64,000 bases of DNA, taken from NCBI GenBank assembly GCA_022071945.1, contig JAJVIN010000002.1:40941-104940 (forward strand), in the 5' to 3' direction. Every line of letters begins with the position of its first letter. Within the stretch, counting starts at the first letter, position 1. A model generated the notes under the pieces. It made no database searches. It had not been told where the DNA came from and was given only the letters and a program-made list of their open reading frames with translations. The position numbers and the translations under genes are program-made. This document shows, one piece after another, positions 25,444 through 33,903 of this stretch. This stretch comes from Thermoanaerobaculia bacterium. GTDB lineage: Bacteria; Acidobacteriota; Thermoanaerobaculia; UBA5066.

Positions 25444-25636
25444 TCCAATCACTATCCTCGAAGACAAAAGAAGAAAAGTAAGGCGCACCTCAACAGACTT
25501 CCTGCAAGGGCACCCAAGCTTCCGCACAAAAGAATAAGGAACTTCGGCGCGGTGTCAAGGGCTTTTTTGCTGTTTTCGATGCCGGTCTTCATGTTTCGCC
25601 CCATCCGGGGGGCTGCTACACTACGCGCTCTTCAGG

Positions 25637-26938
25637 ATGTTCGATTCCCTATCTGACAGGATCCAGCGCGTTTTCAAGGAGCTTCGAGGGGAAGGTCACC
25701 TCACCGAGTTCCACGTCGACCAGGCGCTCAAGGAGATCCGGACGGCTCTCCTGGAGGCGGACGTCCACCTCGACGTCGTGAAGGAATTCACGGGCACTGT
25801 TCGAGAGAAAGCGGTCGGTCAGGAGGTTCTCACGGCCCTGTCTCCGGCGCAACAGGTGCTGAAGGTCGTCCAGGCCGAGCTGACGAGCCTCCTCGGAGGC
25901 GCGGCGCAGCCCCTCAACCTCAAGCGCCGCCCGACGGTCGTCCTCCTGGTCGGTCTGCAGGGCTCGGGCAAGACGACGACGGCGGCGAAACTCGCCCTTC
26001 ACCTGAAGCGCAACCTGAACAAGCAAGTTCTGCTCGTTCCCGCCGATACCTTTCGTCCCGCTGCCACCGAGCAGCTGCGCACCCTGGCGAAAGAAAACGC
26101 CCTCATGTGCTTCGATCCCAAGACGGAGACAAAGGCGCTCAACCGGGTGCGGGCCGCCGTCAAGGACGCGAAGCTCTTCGGATACGACGTGGCCATCGTC
26201 GACACGGCTGGGCGCATGCACGTCGACGACGAATTGATGGACGAGGTGGCCGAGATCAAGTCTCTGGCGGATCCTGACGAGATCCTCTTCGTGGCCGACT
26301 CGATGACGGGACAGGACGCGGTCAACTCCGCCAAGGCCTTCTCGAACCGCCTGCCCTTGACGGGCGTCATCCTGACGAAGACCGATGGCGACGCCCGCGG
26401 GGGCGCGGCCCTCTCCCTGGCGCGGGTCGTCGGCAAGCCCGTGAAGTTCATCGGGGTCGGCGAGAAGGTCAAGGATCTCGAGGTCTTCCACCCGGATCGG
26501 GCCGCCTCCCGGATTCTGGGTCTCGGCGATGTCCTCACCCTCATCGAGAAGGTCTCCCAGGAGACCGACCGCAAGCAGGCCCTCCAGATGGCCGAGAAGC
26601 TGCGGAAAAACGAGTTCACCCTCCTGGATCTGCGGGACCAGATGAGGCAGATGCGAAAGCTCGGGTCGTTCAGCAGCCTTCTGGGGCACCTCCCCAAGGT
26701 TGGGCCCCTGAAGGAGCTCTCGAACATCGATATTCCCGAGGACGCGACAAAGCGACTCGAGGCGATGATCGACTCGATGACTCCCGCCGAGAGGGAGGAC
26801 CCGCGGATCATCGATGGGAGCCGCAAGAAGAGGATCGCTCTGGGGTCCGGGACCACGGTTCCCGAGATCAACCAGCTGCTCCGTCAGTTCGGTACGATGA
26901 AGAAGATGATGAAGGGAGCCCCCCGGATGCGCTTCTGA
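25637..26938 (+). CDS. ffh: Signal recognition particle protein Ffh
   Basis: GTPase that binds signal sequences with SRP RNA and delivers ribosomes to FtsY. 433 residues in NG-M order: N-domain (MFDSLSDRIQRVFKELRG), G1 GLQGSGKTTTAAKLA, the insertion-box region PADTFRPAATEQL, G3 DTAGRMHVD, G4 TKTDGDARGG, then the methionine-rich M domain (FTLLDLRDQMRQMRKLGS, MIDSMTPAERE) ending with KKMMKGAPRMRF. Leads the translation operon ffh-rpsP-rimM-trmD-rplS. The ATG at 25637 directly begins the conserved N-terminus. Confidence 0.98.
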   Translation: MFDSLSDRIQRVFKELRGEGHLTEFHVDQALKEIRTALLEADVHLDVVKEFTGTVREKAVGQEVLTALSPAQQVLKVVQAELTSLLGGAAQPLNLKRRPTVVLLVGLQGSGKTTTAAKLALHLKRNLNKQVLLVPADTFRPAATEQLRTLAKENALMCFDPKTETKALNRVRAAVKDAKLFGYDVAIVDTAGRMHVDDELMDEVAEIKSLADPDEILFVADSMTGQDAVNSAKAFSNRLPLTGVILTKTDGDARGGAALSLARVVGKPVKFIGVGEKVKDLEVFHPDRAASRILGLGDVLTLIEKVSQETDRKQALQMAEKLRKNEFTLLDLRDQMRQMRKLGSFSSLLGHLPKVGPLKELSNIDIPEDATKRLEAMIDSMTPAEREDPRIIDGSRKKRIALGSGTTVPEINQLLRQFGTMKKMMKGAPRMRF

Positions 26939-27031
26939 GCGCTCCGGACCGGGACGGCTCTCGTGGATAATCGGGGGGTGCCTGGGCGGATTGCCGCCCG
27001 CGGCGACCCCTCAGAAAAGAAAGGAATCTCA

Positions 27032-27271
27032 ATGGTCAAGATCCGGCTCCGGCGGGCCGGCGGCACGAACGCACCCGCCTATCGAATCGTGGTTTCCGAG
27101 TCTGAAAGGGTTCCGACGGCGAAGGTCGTCGAGGAACTCGGCTACTACGACCCGACGAAAACCCCCACGCTTCTGAAGCTCGACGCCGAGAAGACGAGGC
27201 AGTGGATCGCCAAGGGCGCCCAGGCCACCCCCACGGTGAAACGCCTTCTCTCGAGCATCTCGAAGGCCTGA
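27032..27271 (+). CDS. rpsP: 30S ribosomal protein S16
   Basis: 79 residues with the S16 core VKIRLRRAGGTNAPAYRIVV and ELGYYDPTKTP. The ATG at 27032 is preceded by AAAGGAA. Upstream in-frame codons back to 26963 lack conservation. It is followed within 8 bp by rimM, which encodes its neighbour in 30S maturation. The KH-domain gene often found between these two is absent. Confidence 0.97.
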   Translation: MVKIRLRRAGGTNAPAYRIVVSESERVPTAKVVEELGYYDPTKTPTLLKLDAEKTRQWIAKGAQATPTVKRLLSSISKA

Positions 27272-27279
27272 GAGGAAGG

Positions 27280-27804
27280 ATGACGGAGGAGGTCTCGCCC
27301 GAAGACTGGGTCGCGGCTGGCAGGGTCCTGCGGCCGCACGGGCTTTCAGGCGAGGCGGTCGTCGAGCCGTGGACCGACTTCCCGGAGCGGTTTGGCGAGG
27401 GGCGCCGTCTCTTCGCCCGCTCGGGCGGGCGTCTCGTGAGCCTGACGGTTTCGGCCTCGAGGCCGCACAGGGGCGCGCTCCTGGTTCGCTTCGCCGAGTT
27501 GACCTCCGTCGAAGACGTGGAGGCCCTGAGGGACGCGGACCTCTGCGCGGATCCGTCCGAGCCGGTCAAGAGGCCCGAGGGGTACTTCTTTCACCACGAG
27601 CTCAGGGGACTCCTGGTCGTCGACCGCCTCGGCGCTTCCCTCGGGCACGTGGAGGATCTGCAGGATTTGGGGCCGTCTTCTCTCCTCGCCGTGAGGACCG
27701 CGCGCGGTCTTAGAGATGTCCCCTTCGTCGCCCCGATCGTCGTTTCGGTCGACCTGGCAAGCGGGACGGTGGTGCTGGATCCGCCAGAGGGGCTTCTCGA
27801 TTGA
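27280..27804 (+). CDS. rimM: 16S rRNA processing protein RimM
   Basis: Assembly factor that binds S19 and helps mature the 30S head. 174 residues: an N-terminal RimM barrel (AAGRVLRPHGLSGEAVVEP, LVRFAELTSVEDVEALR) and a C-terminal PRC barrel (FFHHELRGLLVVD, GHVEDLQDLG, DVPFVAPIVVSVD). The ATG at 27280 sits inside AGGAAGGATG, so the ribosome site is very close to the start. The stop overlaps the TTG start of trmD. Confidence 0.95.
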   Translation: MTEEVSPEDWVAAGRVLRPHGLSGEAVVEPWTDFPERFGEGRRLFARSGGRLVSLTVSASRPHRGALLVRFAELTSVEDVEALRDADLCADPSEPVKRPEGYFFHHELRGLLVVDRLGASLGHVEDLQDLGPSSLLAVRTARGLRDVPFVAPIVVSVDLASGTVVLDPPEGLLD

Positions 27805-28568
27805 CCTCCCCGCCCCTCCTGTCGATCGACATCGTCACGATCTTTCCGGGCTACTTCGTCTCGCCCCTGTCGGAAGCCCTGATGGGACGGGCCATCGATG
27901 CGGGCCTCCTCGCGGTCCGGCTCGTCGATCTGAGGCGCTTCTCCGAGGACTCTCACCACAAGGTCGACGACGAGGCCTACGGAGGGGGGCCGGGGATGGT
28001 CCTGGCGGCTCCGCCCGTCGTCCACTGCCTGGAATCGTTGAGGGCGGAGCCGGAGGGTCCGCCGCCCTTCACCATCTACCTGTCGCCCAGGGGACGGAAG
28101 TTCGATGCCGCCCTTGCGAGAGAGCTCTCCGGGAAGGGACGGATCATCTTCCTCTGCGGCCGGTACGAGGGGATGGACCAGCGAGTCCTGGAGCTCGGGT
28201 TGATCGACGAGGAGATTTCGGCGGGGGATTTTGTTCTGGCCGGCGGAGAGGCCGCCGCGCTCGTTCTGGTCGAGGCGATCTCGAGATTCGTTCCGGGGGT
28301 CGTCGGCGACGCCGACAGCGTGACTCTCGACAGCTTCGAGAATGGGCTTCTCGACTATCCTCACTACACGAGGCCGAGGGACTTTCGGGGCCTTGCGGTC
28401 CCCGAGGTTCTCCTCTCGGGCCATCACGCCCGCATCCAACGGTTCCGGAGGCAGGCCCAGTTCGAGGCGACGGCCCGGCACCGGCCCGATCTCTGGAAGG
28501 CCTATCGCCCGAACGAGAACGAAAAAGAACTCTGGGAAGAGGTTGCCGGAAGGTTCCCTAGCCCATAA
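27801..28568 (+). CDS. trmD: tRNA (guanine-N1-)-methyltransferase
   Basis: SPOUT-family enzyme methylating G37 next to the anticodon; 255 residues. Trefoil-knot motifs are LCGRYEGMDQRVLE and ISAGDFVLAGGEAAALVLVE, with the N-terminal DDEAYGGGPGMVL and the C-terminal PHYTRPRDFRG. The TTG start at 27801 overlaps the rimM stop by 4 bp, indicating coupling. The gene order rimM-trmD-rplS is the canonical one. Confidence 0.97.
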   Translation: MTSPPLLSIDIVTIFPGYFVSPLSEALMGRAIDAGLLAVRLVDLRRFSEDSHHKVDDEAYGGGPGMVLAAPPVVHCLESLRAEPEGPPPFTIYLSPRGRKFDAALARELSGKGRIIFLCGRYEGMDQRVLELGLIDEEISAGDFVLAGGEAAALVLVEAISRFVPGVVGDADSVTLDSFENGLLDYPHYTRPRDFRGLAVPEVLLSGHHARIQRFRRQAQFEATARHRPDLWKAYRPNENEKELWEEVAGRFPSP

Positions 28569-28658
28569 AATGAAAAATTCAGGTCTGGTCCGACGATCGG
28601 AGTCGCCTCAGTGCCCTCTCGTCCTCGGACTTGCGATCACGTTGGAGGTTCCAGGTTC

Positions 28659-29006
28659 ATGGACAAGTTGTTGGTAGCTGAGCGCGACGGGCTGCGCACC
28701 GATGTCCCGGCCTTCGTCCCCGGAGACACCGTGAAGGTTCACGTGAAGGTCCGCGAGGGAGAGAAGGAACGGATCCAGGTCTTTCAGGGCATCGTCATTG
28801 CCCGCAGGGGCGGCGGAGTTCGTGAGACGTTCACGGTCCGGAAGATCTCGCAGGGGATCGGGGTCGAGAGGACCTTCCCCGTTCATTCGCCGGTCCTCGA
28901 GAAGATCGAGGTCGAGCGGCACGGCATGGTTCGCCGCGCCAAGCTCTACTATCTGAGGTCGCTGCGCGGCAAGGCGGCTCGCATCGCCGAGCGGCGCGAG
29001 AACTAG
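28659..29006 (+). CDS. rplS: 50S ribosomal protein L19
   Basis: 115 residues with the L19 core [33 protein letters not shown] and [18 protein letters not shown], ending with [15 protein letters not shown]. The ATG at 28659 follows TTGGAGGTT at a usable distance. A 90-bp gap separates it from trmD, with TAAAAT at 28566-28571 as a possible secondary promoter element. Confidence 0.97.
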   Translation: MDKLLVAERDGLRTDVPAFVPGDTVKVHVKVREGEKERIQVFQGIVIARRGGGVRETFTVRKISQGIGVERTFPVHSPVLEKIEVERHGMVRRAKLYYLRSLRGKAARIAERREN

Positions 29007-29047
29007 CTCCAGGGTCCACAAGGAGTCAGGCAGGACGCAGAGGTCGA

Positions 29048-29863
29048 ATGGCGGGCAGACAGGCACCCAGGACGGCCCGGAGAGAAGGCGAGATGGGAGC
29101 GGAGACAGAAGTCCCGCCCCCTCGCCGCCGGGCTGCCTGGTGCAGTCTCGCCGGTGAGGCCGAGCGGCTCTGCCGCCTCCTTTCCGAGGAGCGGGACGCC
29201 TGGCAGAAGGGCTGCCGGGCCGTTGCCGGAGTGGACGAGGCCGGCCGGGGGTGCTTGGCTGGTCCCGTCTACGCGGCGGCTGTCGTATTCCAGGCGGGAA
29301 CGGCGGTACCCGGCCTGGACGATTCAAAGGTGCTCCCTCCGGAAGTTCGGGAGGACCTCGCCGCCAGGATCAGGAGGCGGGCCACGGCATTCGGAACGGG
29401 TTCCGCCTCGGCTCCCGAGATCGATGCCTTGGGAATCTCCACGGCGTCGATGCTGGCGATGGCGCGGGCCCTTCGAGAGCTCGTCAGGAAGGGTGTGACG
29501 CCGGACTTCGTCCTCGTGGATGCCTTCACGATTCCGGGGCTCCCGTGGCCCCAGAAGGGAATCGTGAAGGGCGATAGCAAGGTCGCCTGCATCGCGGCGG
29601 CCTCGATTCTGGCCAAGACGGAGCGTGACAGAGAGATGGACCGGCTCGATGAGACCTATCCGTGGTACGGGTTCTCGGCGCATCGAGGCTATGCGACGCC
29701 CGAGCACCTCTCGGCTCTTACTCTCCACGGTCCAAGTCCCATCCACCGCTTCGGTTTCGACCGGGTCTTTCCGGTCCCGCCGGCAGCGCGAAAGCGAACC
29801 CCCCGGGCAGAGGCTCCCGCCTCTCGCCAGGGTCAGCGTGAACTCGGATTCTGGGGGTACTGA
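29048..29863 (+). CDS. rnhB: Ribonuclease HII
   Basis: Removes ribonucleotides from DNA. 271 residues with the catalytic DEAGRGCLAGPVYAAAV (DEAGRG), DDSKVL, VDAF and GDSK motifs and the C-terminal HRGYATPEHLSAL. The N-terminal 55 residues are an unconserved basic extension; a start at the ATG at 29093, preceded by GAAGG, would shorten it by 15 residues and is possible. The last residues (QRELGFWGY) follow an Arg/Pro-rich tail. Standard position after rplS. Confidence 0.92.
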   Translation: MAGRQAPRTARREGEMGAETEVPPPRRRAAWCSLAGEAERLCRLLSEERDAWQKGCRAVAGVDEAGRGCLAGPVYAAAVVFQAGTAVPGLDDSKVLPPEVREDLAARIRRRATAFGTGSASAPEIDALGISTASMLAMARALRELVRKGVTPDFVLVDAFTIPGLPWPQKGIVKGDSKVACIAAASILAKTERDREMDRLDETYPWYGFSAHRGYATPEHLSALTLHGPSPIHRFGFDRVFPVPPAARKRTPRAEAPASRQGQRELGFWGY

Positions 29864-29868
29864 GCGGA

Positions 29869-32800
29869 GTGGCGAGCAAACGCGAATCCTTGATCGCTTC
29901 AGCGGAGAAGTCCCTCGCCAAGGGCAAGGTCGAACCGGCGCTCAAGGAGTACCTGAAGGTCCTCGACGAGACGCCCAACGACATCAACATCCTCAGCAAG
30001 GTCGGTGAGCTCTACGCCCGCCTCAACCGCAACGAGGAAGCTCTCCCGTACTTCACCCGCATCGCCGAGCACTACTCGAAGGACGGCTTCTACCTCAAGG
30101 CGATCGCGATGTTCCGGCGCATCAACCGGCTCGATCCGTCGCGGCTGGACGTCTACGACCGTCTGGGGGAGCTCTACAACAAGCAGGGCCTCGCGATGGA
30201 GGCCAAGAGCCAGTACCAGGTTCTGGCCGACTACTACCTCAAGCAGGACAATCTGGCCGGCGTCATCGGCATCTACGGAAAGATGCTGCAGATCGAGCCG
30301 AACAACATCCAGCTGCACGTCAAGCTGGCCGATCTGTACACGCAGGCGAAGAAGATCCAGGACGCCCTCAAGGAGTATCTGGTCGTCGCCCAGATGCTGA
30401 AGGACCGGAACGCCCTTCCCGAGGCGATCCAGGTCTACGAGAAGGCGCTCAAGCTCGCCCCTGACAACTTCGAGATCCTCAGAATCCTCGTCCCGCTCCT
30501 GGCGGAGTCCGGACGGAGCGAGGAAGGCCGGACTCACCTGCGCCGGGCGATCGAGACCACGCCGCGCTCGACTCCGCTGTTCGTCCTCGCCGCCGAGACG
30601 GCGATGAACGCCAACGACATGGCGGAGGCCCGGACGTTCGGAGCCAAGGCCCAGTCGGTGGATCCCGAAAACGAGGACGTCGTCAACCTCGTCGTCAAGA
30701 TCCACATCAAGAGCCGCCGGCCGGACCTCGCTTACCAGTCAGCCCTGCCGCTCGTCGAGCAGTCTTTGAAGAGGGGAGAGGCGAAGAAGGCGATTGGGCT
30801 TCTCGTCTCCATCGCCAAGCTCGCGCCCGAAAACGAGGACCTGCTGAAAAAGGTCGTGGACGCCCACACGGCGGCCGGCGATCAAAAGGGGTCGGTCCCG
30901 TTTCGCGCCTCCCTCGCCGAGATCTGGAAAAAGCAGGGCAAGATCGCCGAGGCCGCCGAAGCCCTTCGCTTCTGCACGCGCCTGGTACCCGACAACACCG
31001 AGTACCGCGCCCAGCTGTCTCACCTGGAGTCTCAGCTCCCGCCGCCGGAAGCGGCTCGGCCCGCCGTCGTCGAGCCCCCTCGCGAGCAGGCAAGGCCGCC
31101 CGCGAGGCAGCAGCAAGCCGTTCCCGCGCCTCCACCACAAGCCGAACGCCAGACCACGGTCCGGCCGCCAGTCGGCCCCGTCGCGACACCCTCGGGAGAA
31201 TTCGAGATCGACTTCTCCGACGACGAAGGGCGCCCCCCATCGAGGCCGGCCATACCGGTTCCCGCTCCGCCCGCGTACGGCGCATCTCCGCGATTCCCGA
31301 CTTTCGGCTCCGTGACCGGAGGCCCGCCCCCTGGCGGTCCCCAGGGCTTTCCGCCGCCCCCGGGCTTCGGCCAGTTCCAGACGCCCACCGGTCAAGGCTA
31401 CGGCTCGCCCGTATCGGCCGGCGGGGATCTCGAGCTCGAGATCGGCGCGCCGGTCTATGAGAAGAGCCTGCCCGTCGCCGAGGAGATCGAAGACGCCGTC
31501 GAAGTCGAGATCGGCGAGTCTTCCGGCATTTCCGAGGCCGTCGAGGTCATCGATGAGGCCGTCGAGGTCGTGGGCCCCGACGAGGTCGTCGGCCCCGACG
31601 TCGACGAAGCGGTCGAGGTGGTCGAGGAACCCCCTCTCGCCACCCAGTTTCCACCGGCCAGCCAGGCGCCCTCGTGGGCCGCGCAGTACTCGGTGCCTCC
31701 TCCGGCCCCGGCGATGCCAGAGCCTGCTGCCCACTTCCCGCCTCCGAAGCCGGAGCCTGTCGCCCTGCCGGTTGTAACGGCCCCGCCGGAAGCGGCGCCG
31801 CCGTTTGCGGCGCCGCCGGTTACGGCGCCGCCGCCTCTGCCTGGCCCGCCGCCCGTGGCCGCGTCGCCTGCCGGGCTCCGCTCCGTGTCGGCGGAAACCG
31901 AGGTCGAGGAGGCCCTGGTCGAGGCCGAGATCTTCCGGAAGTACGGGCTCTACGACAAGGCAGCCGATCAGCTGCGGTTGCTCTTGCCCCGATTCTCCGA
32001 GAGCCTGAAGGTCAGGGAGAAGCTCTTCGAGGTTCTCCTCGAGCAGGGGAAGAAGGATTTGGCCCGCGAGCAGGCGGACGAGCTCATGAAGCTCTATGCC
32101 GAATCGGGCCGGGAAGACAGAATCCGGGGGCTGAAAGGCCTCCTCGGCGAGCCTCAGCCGCCTTCCGGAGTCCAGGAAGGACCGAAGGCCGCCGCCCCGC
32201 CCCTCCCCGTCGAGGAAGCTCCGCCCGCGGTCGAGGTCCCGGCCGTCCCGCCACCACCCGTTGCCCCGGCGATCGAAGCCATCGAGGTTCCCGAGGGCCT
32301 CTTCACTCCTCCGGCAACTCCGCCGCCCCCGATGCCCGCGCAGCCGATGGCGGCGGCCGAGATCCTGCCGGAGCCCGTGATGGCTCCTCCGCCGGTACCC
32401 GTGGTCCCTCCAGGTGTTTCTCTCGTGCCGCCCCCGATGCCGATCGAGGCTGCGCCCGTGATCGAGGTGGAGCTCCCGGTGGCGCCTCCCCCTGTCGTGG
32501 AGATGCCCCCGCCGGTTCCTCCGCCCGCTCCGGCCGTGGTCGCGGAAGAGAAGCCTGTTCCCGCCGTCGCGCCTCACCCGGTGGCCCCGCCTCCGGTCCG
32601 GCCCCGGCTGTCGCCGCAGGACCTTGCCGCTGCCCTGGCCATGCCCCAGGCGGCCAAGGCGGCCCCGAAGAAAGAGAAAAAGCCCGAACTCGACCCGCTT
32701 GCTCAGCTCGGGCTCGGAAAGACCACCGTACTGCCCGTCCAGAAGGCACCTTCCAAGGACTCGGGCAAGACGGCCCGCCTGGATCTCCTCGAACTGGACG

Positions 32801-33882
32801 CTCTGGCGGGGCTTGCCAAGCCGAAGAAGGCCGTCCCGAGAACCGAGGAAATCAAGGTTCCCGATCTCCTGGCCGATCTGGCCGCTCCCGCACCCGAGCC
32901 TCCGGCTCCCGTGGCGAGCGCACCGCCGGTCGAGCTCCCCGTTGCCCCTCCGCCCATGCCGGAACCCGAGATCCCGGTTCTTCCGATTGAAGAGCCCGCC
33001 CTCCTCGCTCCGGAGCCCGTCACGGTTGTCCCGGCCGGACCGACGCCGGAAGAGCTCTCGGAGATCGACTTCTGCCTCGACCAAGGCATGGTCGTGGACG
33101 CCGCCGAACGCTTGCAGACGCTGGAAGGCCGCTTCCCGGGCCACCCCGATGTCGCGGCCCGCCGTCTGCGGCTCGAGGGCGGTTCGGCCGAGGATGCGAA
33201 GAAGGCGATCAACGAGATCTTCTCCGAGGATCTCGAAATGGTCCTCGACGCCGAGCTCGGCAAGGCCCTCACCGACGAGATGGCCAAGGGAGCGGCCGAA
33301 CCCGCTCCCGGACCTGAGGTCCCCTCGGTGCAGGTGGACGAATCTGGACTGTTCTCGGACGAGCAGGACTTCTTCAATTTCGCCGAAGAGCTCCAGTCCG
33401 AGATGAAGCAGGAATCAATCGTCGAGAAGGCGGCCGGGCCCCAGCAAGAGGTTTCCCTCGAGGAGATCTTCCGGGAGTTCAAGAAGGGCGTCGAGCAGCA
33501 GTTGTCGCCCGAGGACTACGAGACCCACTACAACCTGGGAATCGCGTACAAGGAAATGGGCCTCACCGACGAGGCGATCGGCGAATTCCAGATCGCGTCG
33601 AAAGACCCGCTCCACGCCGTGGAGTGCTGTTCGATGCTCGGACTCTGCTTCCTCGAGAAGAGCCTTCCACAACTGGCGATCAAGTGGTACCGCAAGGGTC
33701 TCGAGACTCCCGGAATCCTCGAATCCGACCGGCTCGGCCTCCAGTACGATCTGGCGAGCGTCTACGCCAACGTGGGCGATTCCGACAACGCTCACAAGAC
33801 GTTCCTCGAGATCTACGGAACGGACGCATCGTTCCGCGACGTGGCGGACCGGATCAAGGAATTCGAAGCCCAGGCCAACTGA
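29869..33882 (+). CDS. Giant TPR and proline-rich scaffold protein
   Basis: 1337 residues, no signal peptide or membrane segment. Residues 1-390 are about ten TPR units (VEPALKEYLKVLDETPNDINIL onward, cited in short). Residues about 395-680 are Pro/Gly/Ala-rich with an acidic repetitive patch (about 533-588, recurring EAVEV). Helical islands occur near 680-765 (YGLYDKAADQLRLLLPRF) and 1060-1105 (LDQGMVVDAAERLQTLEG), separated by more proline-rich linker. Residues 1198-1337 are three further TPR units (YNLGIAYKEMGLTDEAIGEF). The GTG start at 29869 is 6 bp after rnhB. Probably a cytoplasmic assembly scaffold; partners unknown. Confidence 0.75.
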   Translation: MASKRESLIASAEKSLAKGKVEPALKEYLKVLDETPNDINILSKVGELYARLNRNEEALPYFTRIAEHYSKDGFYLKAIAMFRRINRLDPSRLDVYDRLGELYNKQGLAMEAKSQYQVLADYYLKQDNLAGVIGIYGKMLQIEPNNIQLHVKLADLYTQAKKIQDALKEYLVVAQMLKDRNALPEAIQVYEKALKLAPDNFEILRILVPLLAESGRSEEGRTHLRRAIETTPRSTPLFVLAAETAMNANDMAEARTFGAKAQSVDPENEDVVNLVVKIHIKSRRPDLAYQSALPLVEQSLKRGEAKKAIGLLVSIAKLAPENEDLLKKVVDAHTAAGDQKGSVPFRASLAEIWKKQGKIAEAAEALRFCTRLVPDNTEYRAQLSHLESQLPPPEAARPAVVEPPREQARPPARQQQAVPAPPPQAERQTTVRPPVGPVATPSGEFEIDFSDDEGRPPSRPAIPVPAPPAYGASPRFPTFGSVTGGPPPGGPQGFPPPPGFGQFQTPTGQGYGSPVSAGGDLELEIGAPVYEKSLPVAEEIEDAVEVEIGESSGISEAVEVIDEAVEVVGPDEVVGPDVDEAVEVVEEPPLATQFPPASQAPSWAAQYSVPPPAPAMPEPAAHFPPPKPEPVALPVVTAPPEAAPPFAAPPVTAPPPLPGPPPVAASPAGLRSVSAETEVEEALVEAEIFRKYGLYDKAADQLRLLLPRFSESLKVREKLFEVLLEQGKKDLAREQADELMKLYAESGREDRIRGLKGLLGEPQPPSGVQEGPKAAAPPLPVEEAPPAVEVPAVPPPPVAPAIEAIEVPEGLFTPPATPPPPMPAQPMAAAEILPEPVMAPPPVPVVPPGVSLVPPPMPIEAAPVIEVELPVAPPPVVEMPPPVPPPAPAVVAEEKPVPAVAPHPVAPPPVRPRLSPQDLAAALAMPQAAKAAPKKEKKPELDPLAQLGLGKTTVLPVQKAPSKDSGKTARLDLLELDALAGLAKPKKAVPRTEEIKVPDLLADLAAPAPEPPAPVASAPPVELPVAPPPMPEPEIPVLPIEEPALLAPEPVTVVPAGPTPEELSEIDFCLDQGMVVDAAERLQTLEGRFPGHPDVAARRLRLEGGSAEDAKKAINEIFSEDLEMVLDAELGKALTDEMAKGAAEPAPGPEVPSVQVDESGLFSDEQDFFNFAEELQSEMKQESIVEKAAGPQQEVSLEEIFREFKKGVEQQLSPEDYETHYNLGIAYKEMGLTDEAIGEFQIASKDPLHAVECCSMLGLCFLEKSLPQLAIKWYRKGLETPGILESDRLGLQYDLASVYANVGDSDNAHKTFLEIYGTDASFRDVADRIKEFEAQAN
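31474..31635 (+). repeat. Degenerate acidic coding repeat (EAVEV units)
   Basis: Within the giant TPR protein, GAGGCCGTCGAGGTC-like units recur at about 24-60 bp spacing and encode DAVEVEI, EAVEVID, EAVEVVG, EAVEVVEE. A short GPDEVVGPDV unit is also duplicated. Copies differ at third positions, so this is an old expansion and not a fresh slippage array. Confidence 0.6.
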
Positions 33883-33903
33883 GCCCGGGCCCTGGGACCT
33901 GAT

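Larger units (their letters stand above)
25321..25636. other. Intergenic region between the small lipoprotein gene and ffh
   Basis: 316 bases, visibly more AT-rich than its surroundings (runs such as AGACAAAAGAAGAAAAGTAA). It holds the divergent control regions of the lipoprotein gene and ffh. I note a perfect palindrome at 25351-25366, a 10-bp stem-loop at 25403-25443 and a TACACT -10-like box at 25617-25622, 14 nt before ffh. A short open frame crosses it but has no ribosome site or recognisable protein. I looked for the conserved GGAAGGAAGCAG of SRP RNA and did not find it. Confidence 0.6.

Noticed and set aside
25337..25636. SRP (4.5S-type) RNA gene next to ffh
   Set aside because: The conserved GGAAGGAAGCAG loop is not present on either strand as far as I can see, and no matching long hairpin is found.
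25387..25656. An 89-codon forward frame in the lipoprotein-ffh gap
   Set aside because: No ribosome site, a composition unlike the neighbouring genes, and it overlaps the ffh start. The region fits control DNA better.
27272..27279. A missing KH-domain gene between rpsP and rimM as a sign of deletion
   Set aside because: Only 8 bp separate the two genes and no remnant is visible; many lineages simply lack this gene here.
30739..33144. An 801-codon reverse open frame inside the giant TPR gene
   Set aside because: Arg/Gly-rich translation with no motifs, wholly antisense to a frame with clear TPR units. The GC-rich, Pro/Ala-rich coding strand naturally lacks stops on the opposite strand.
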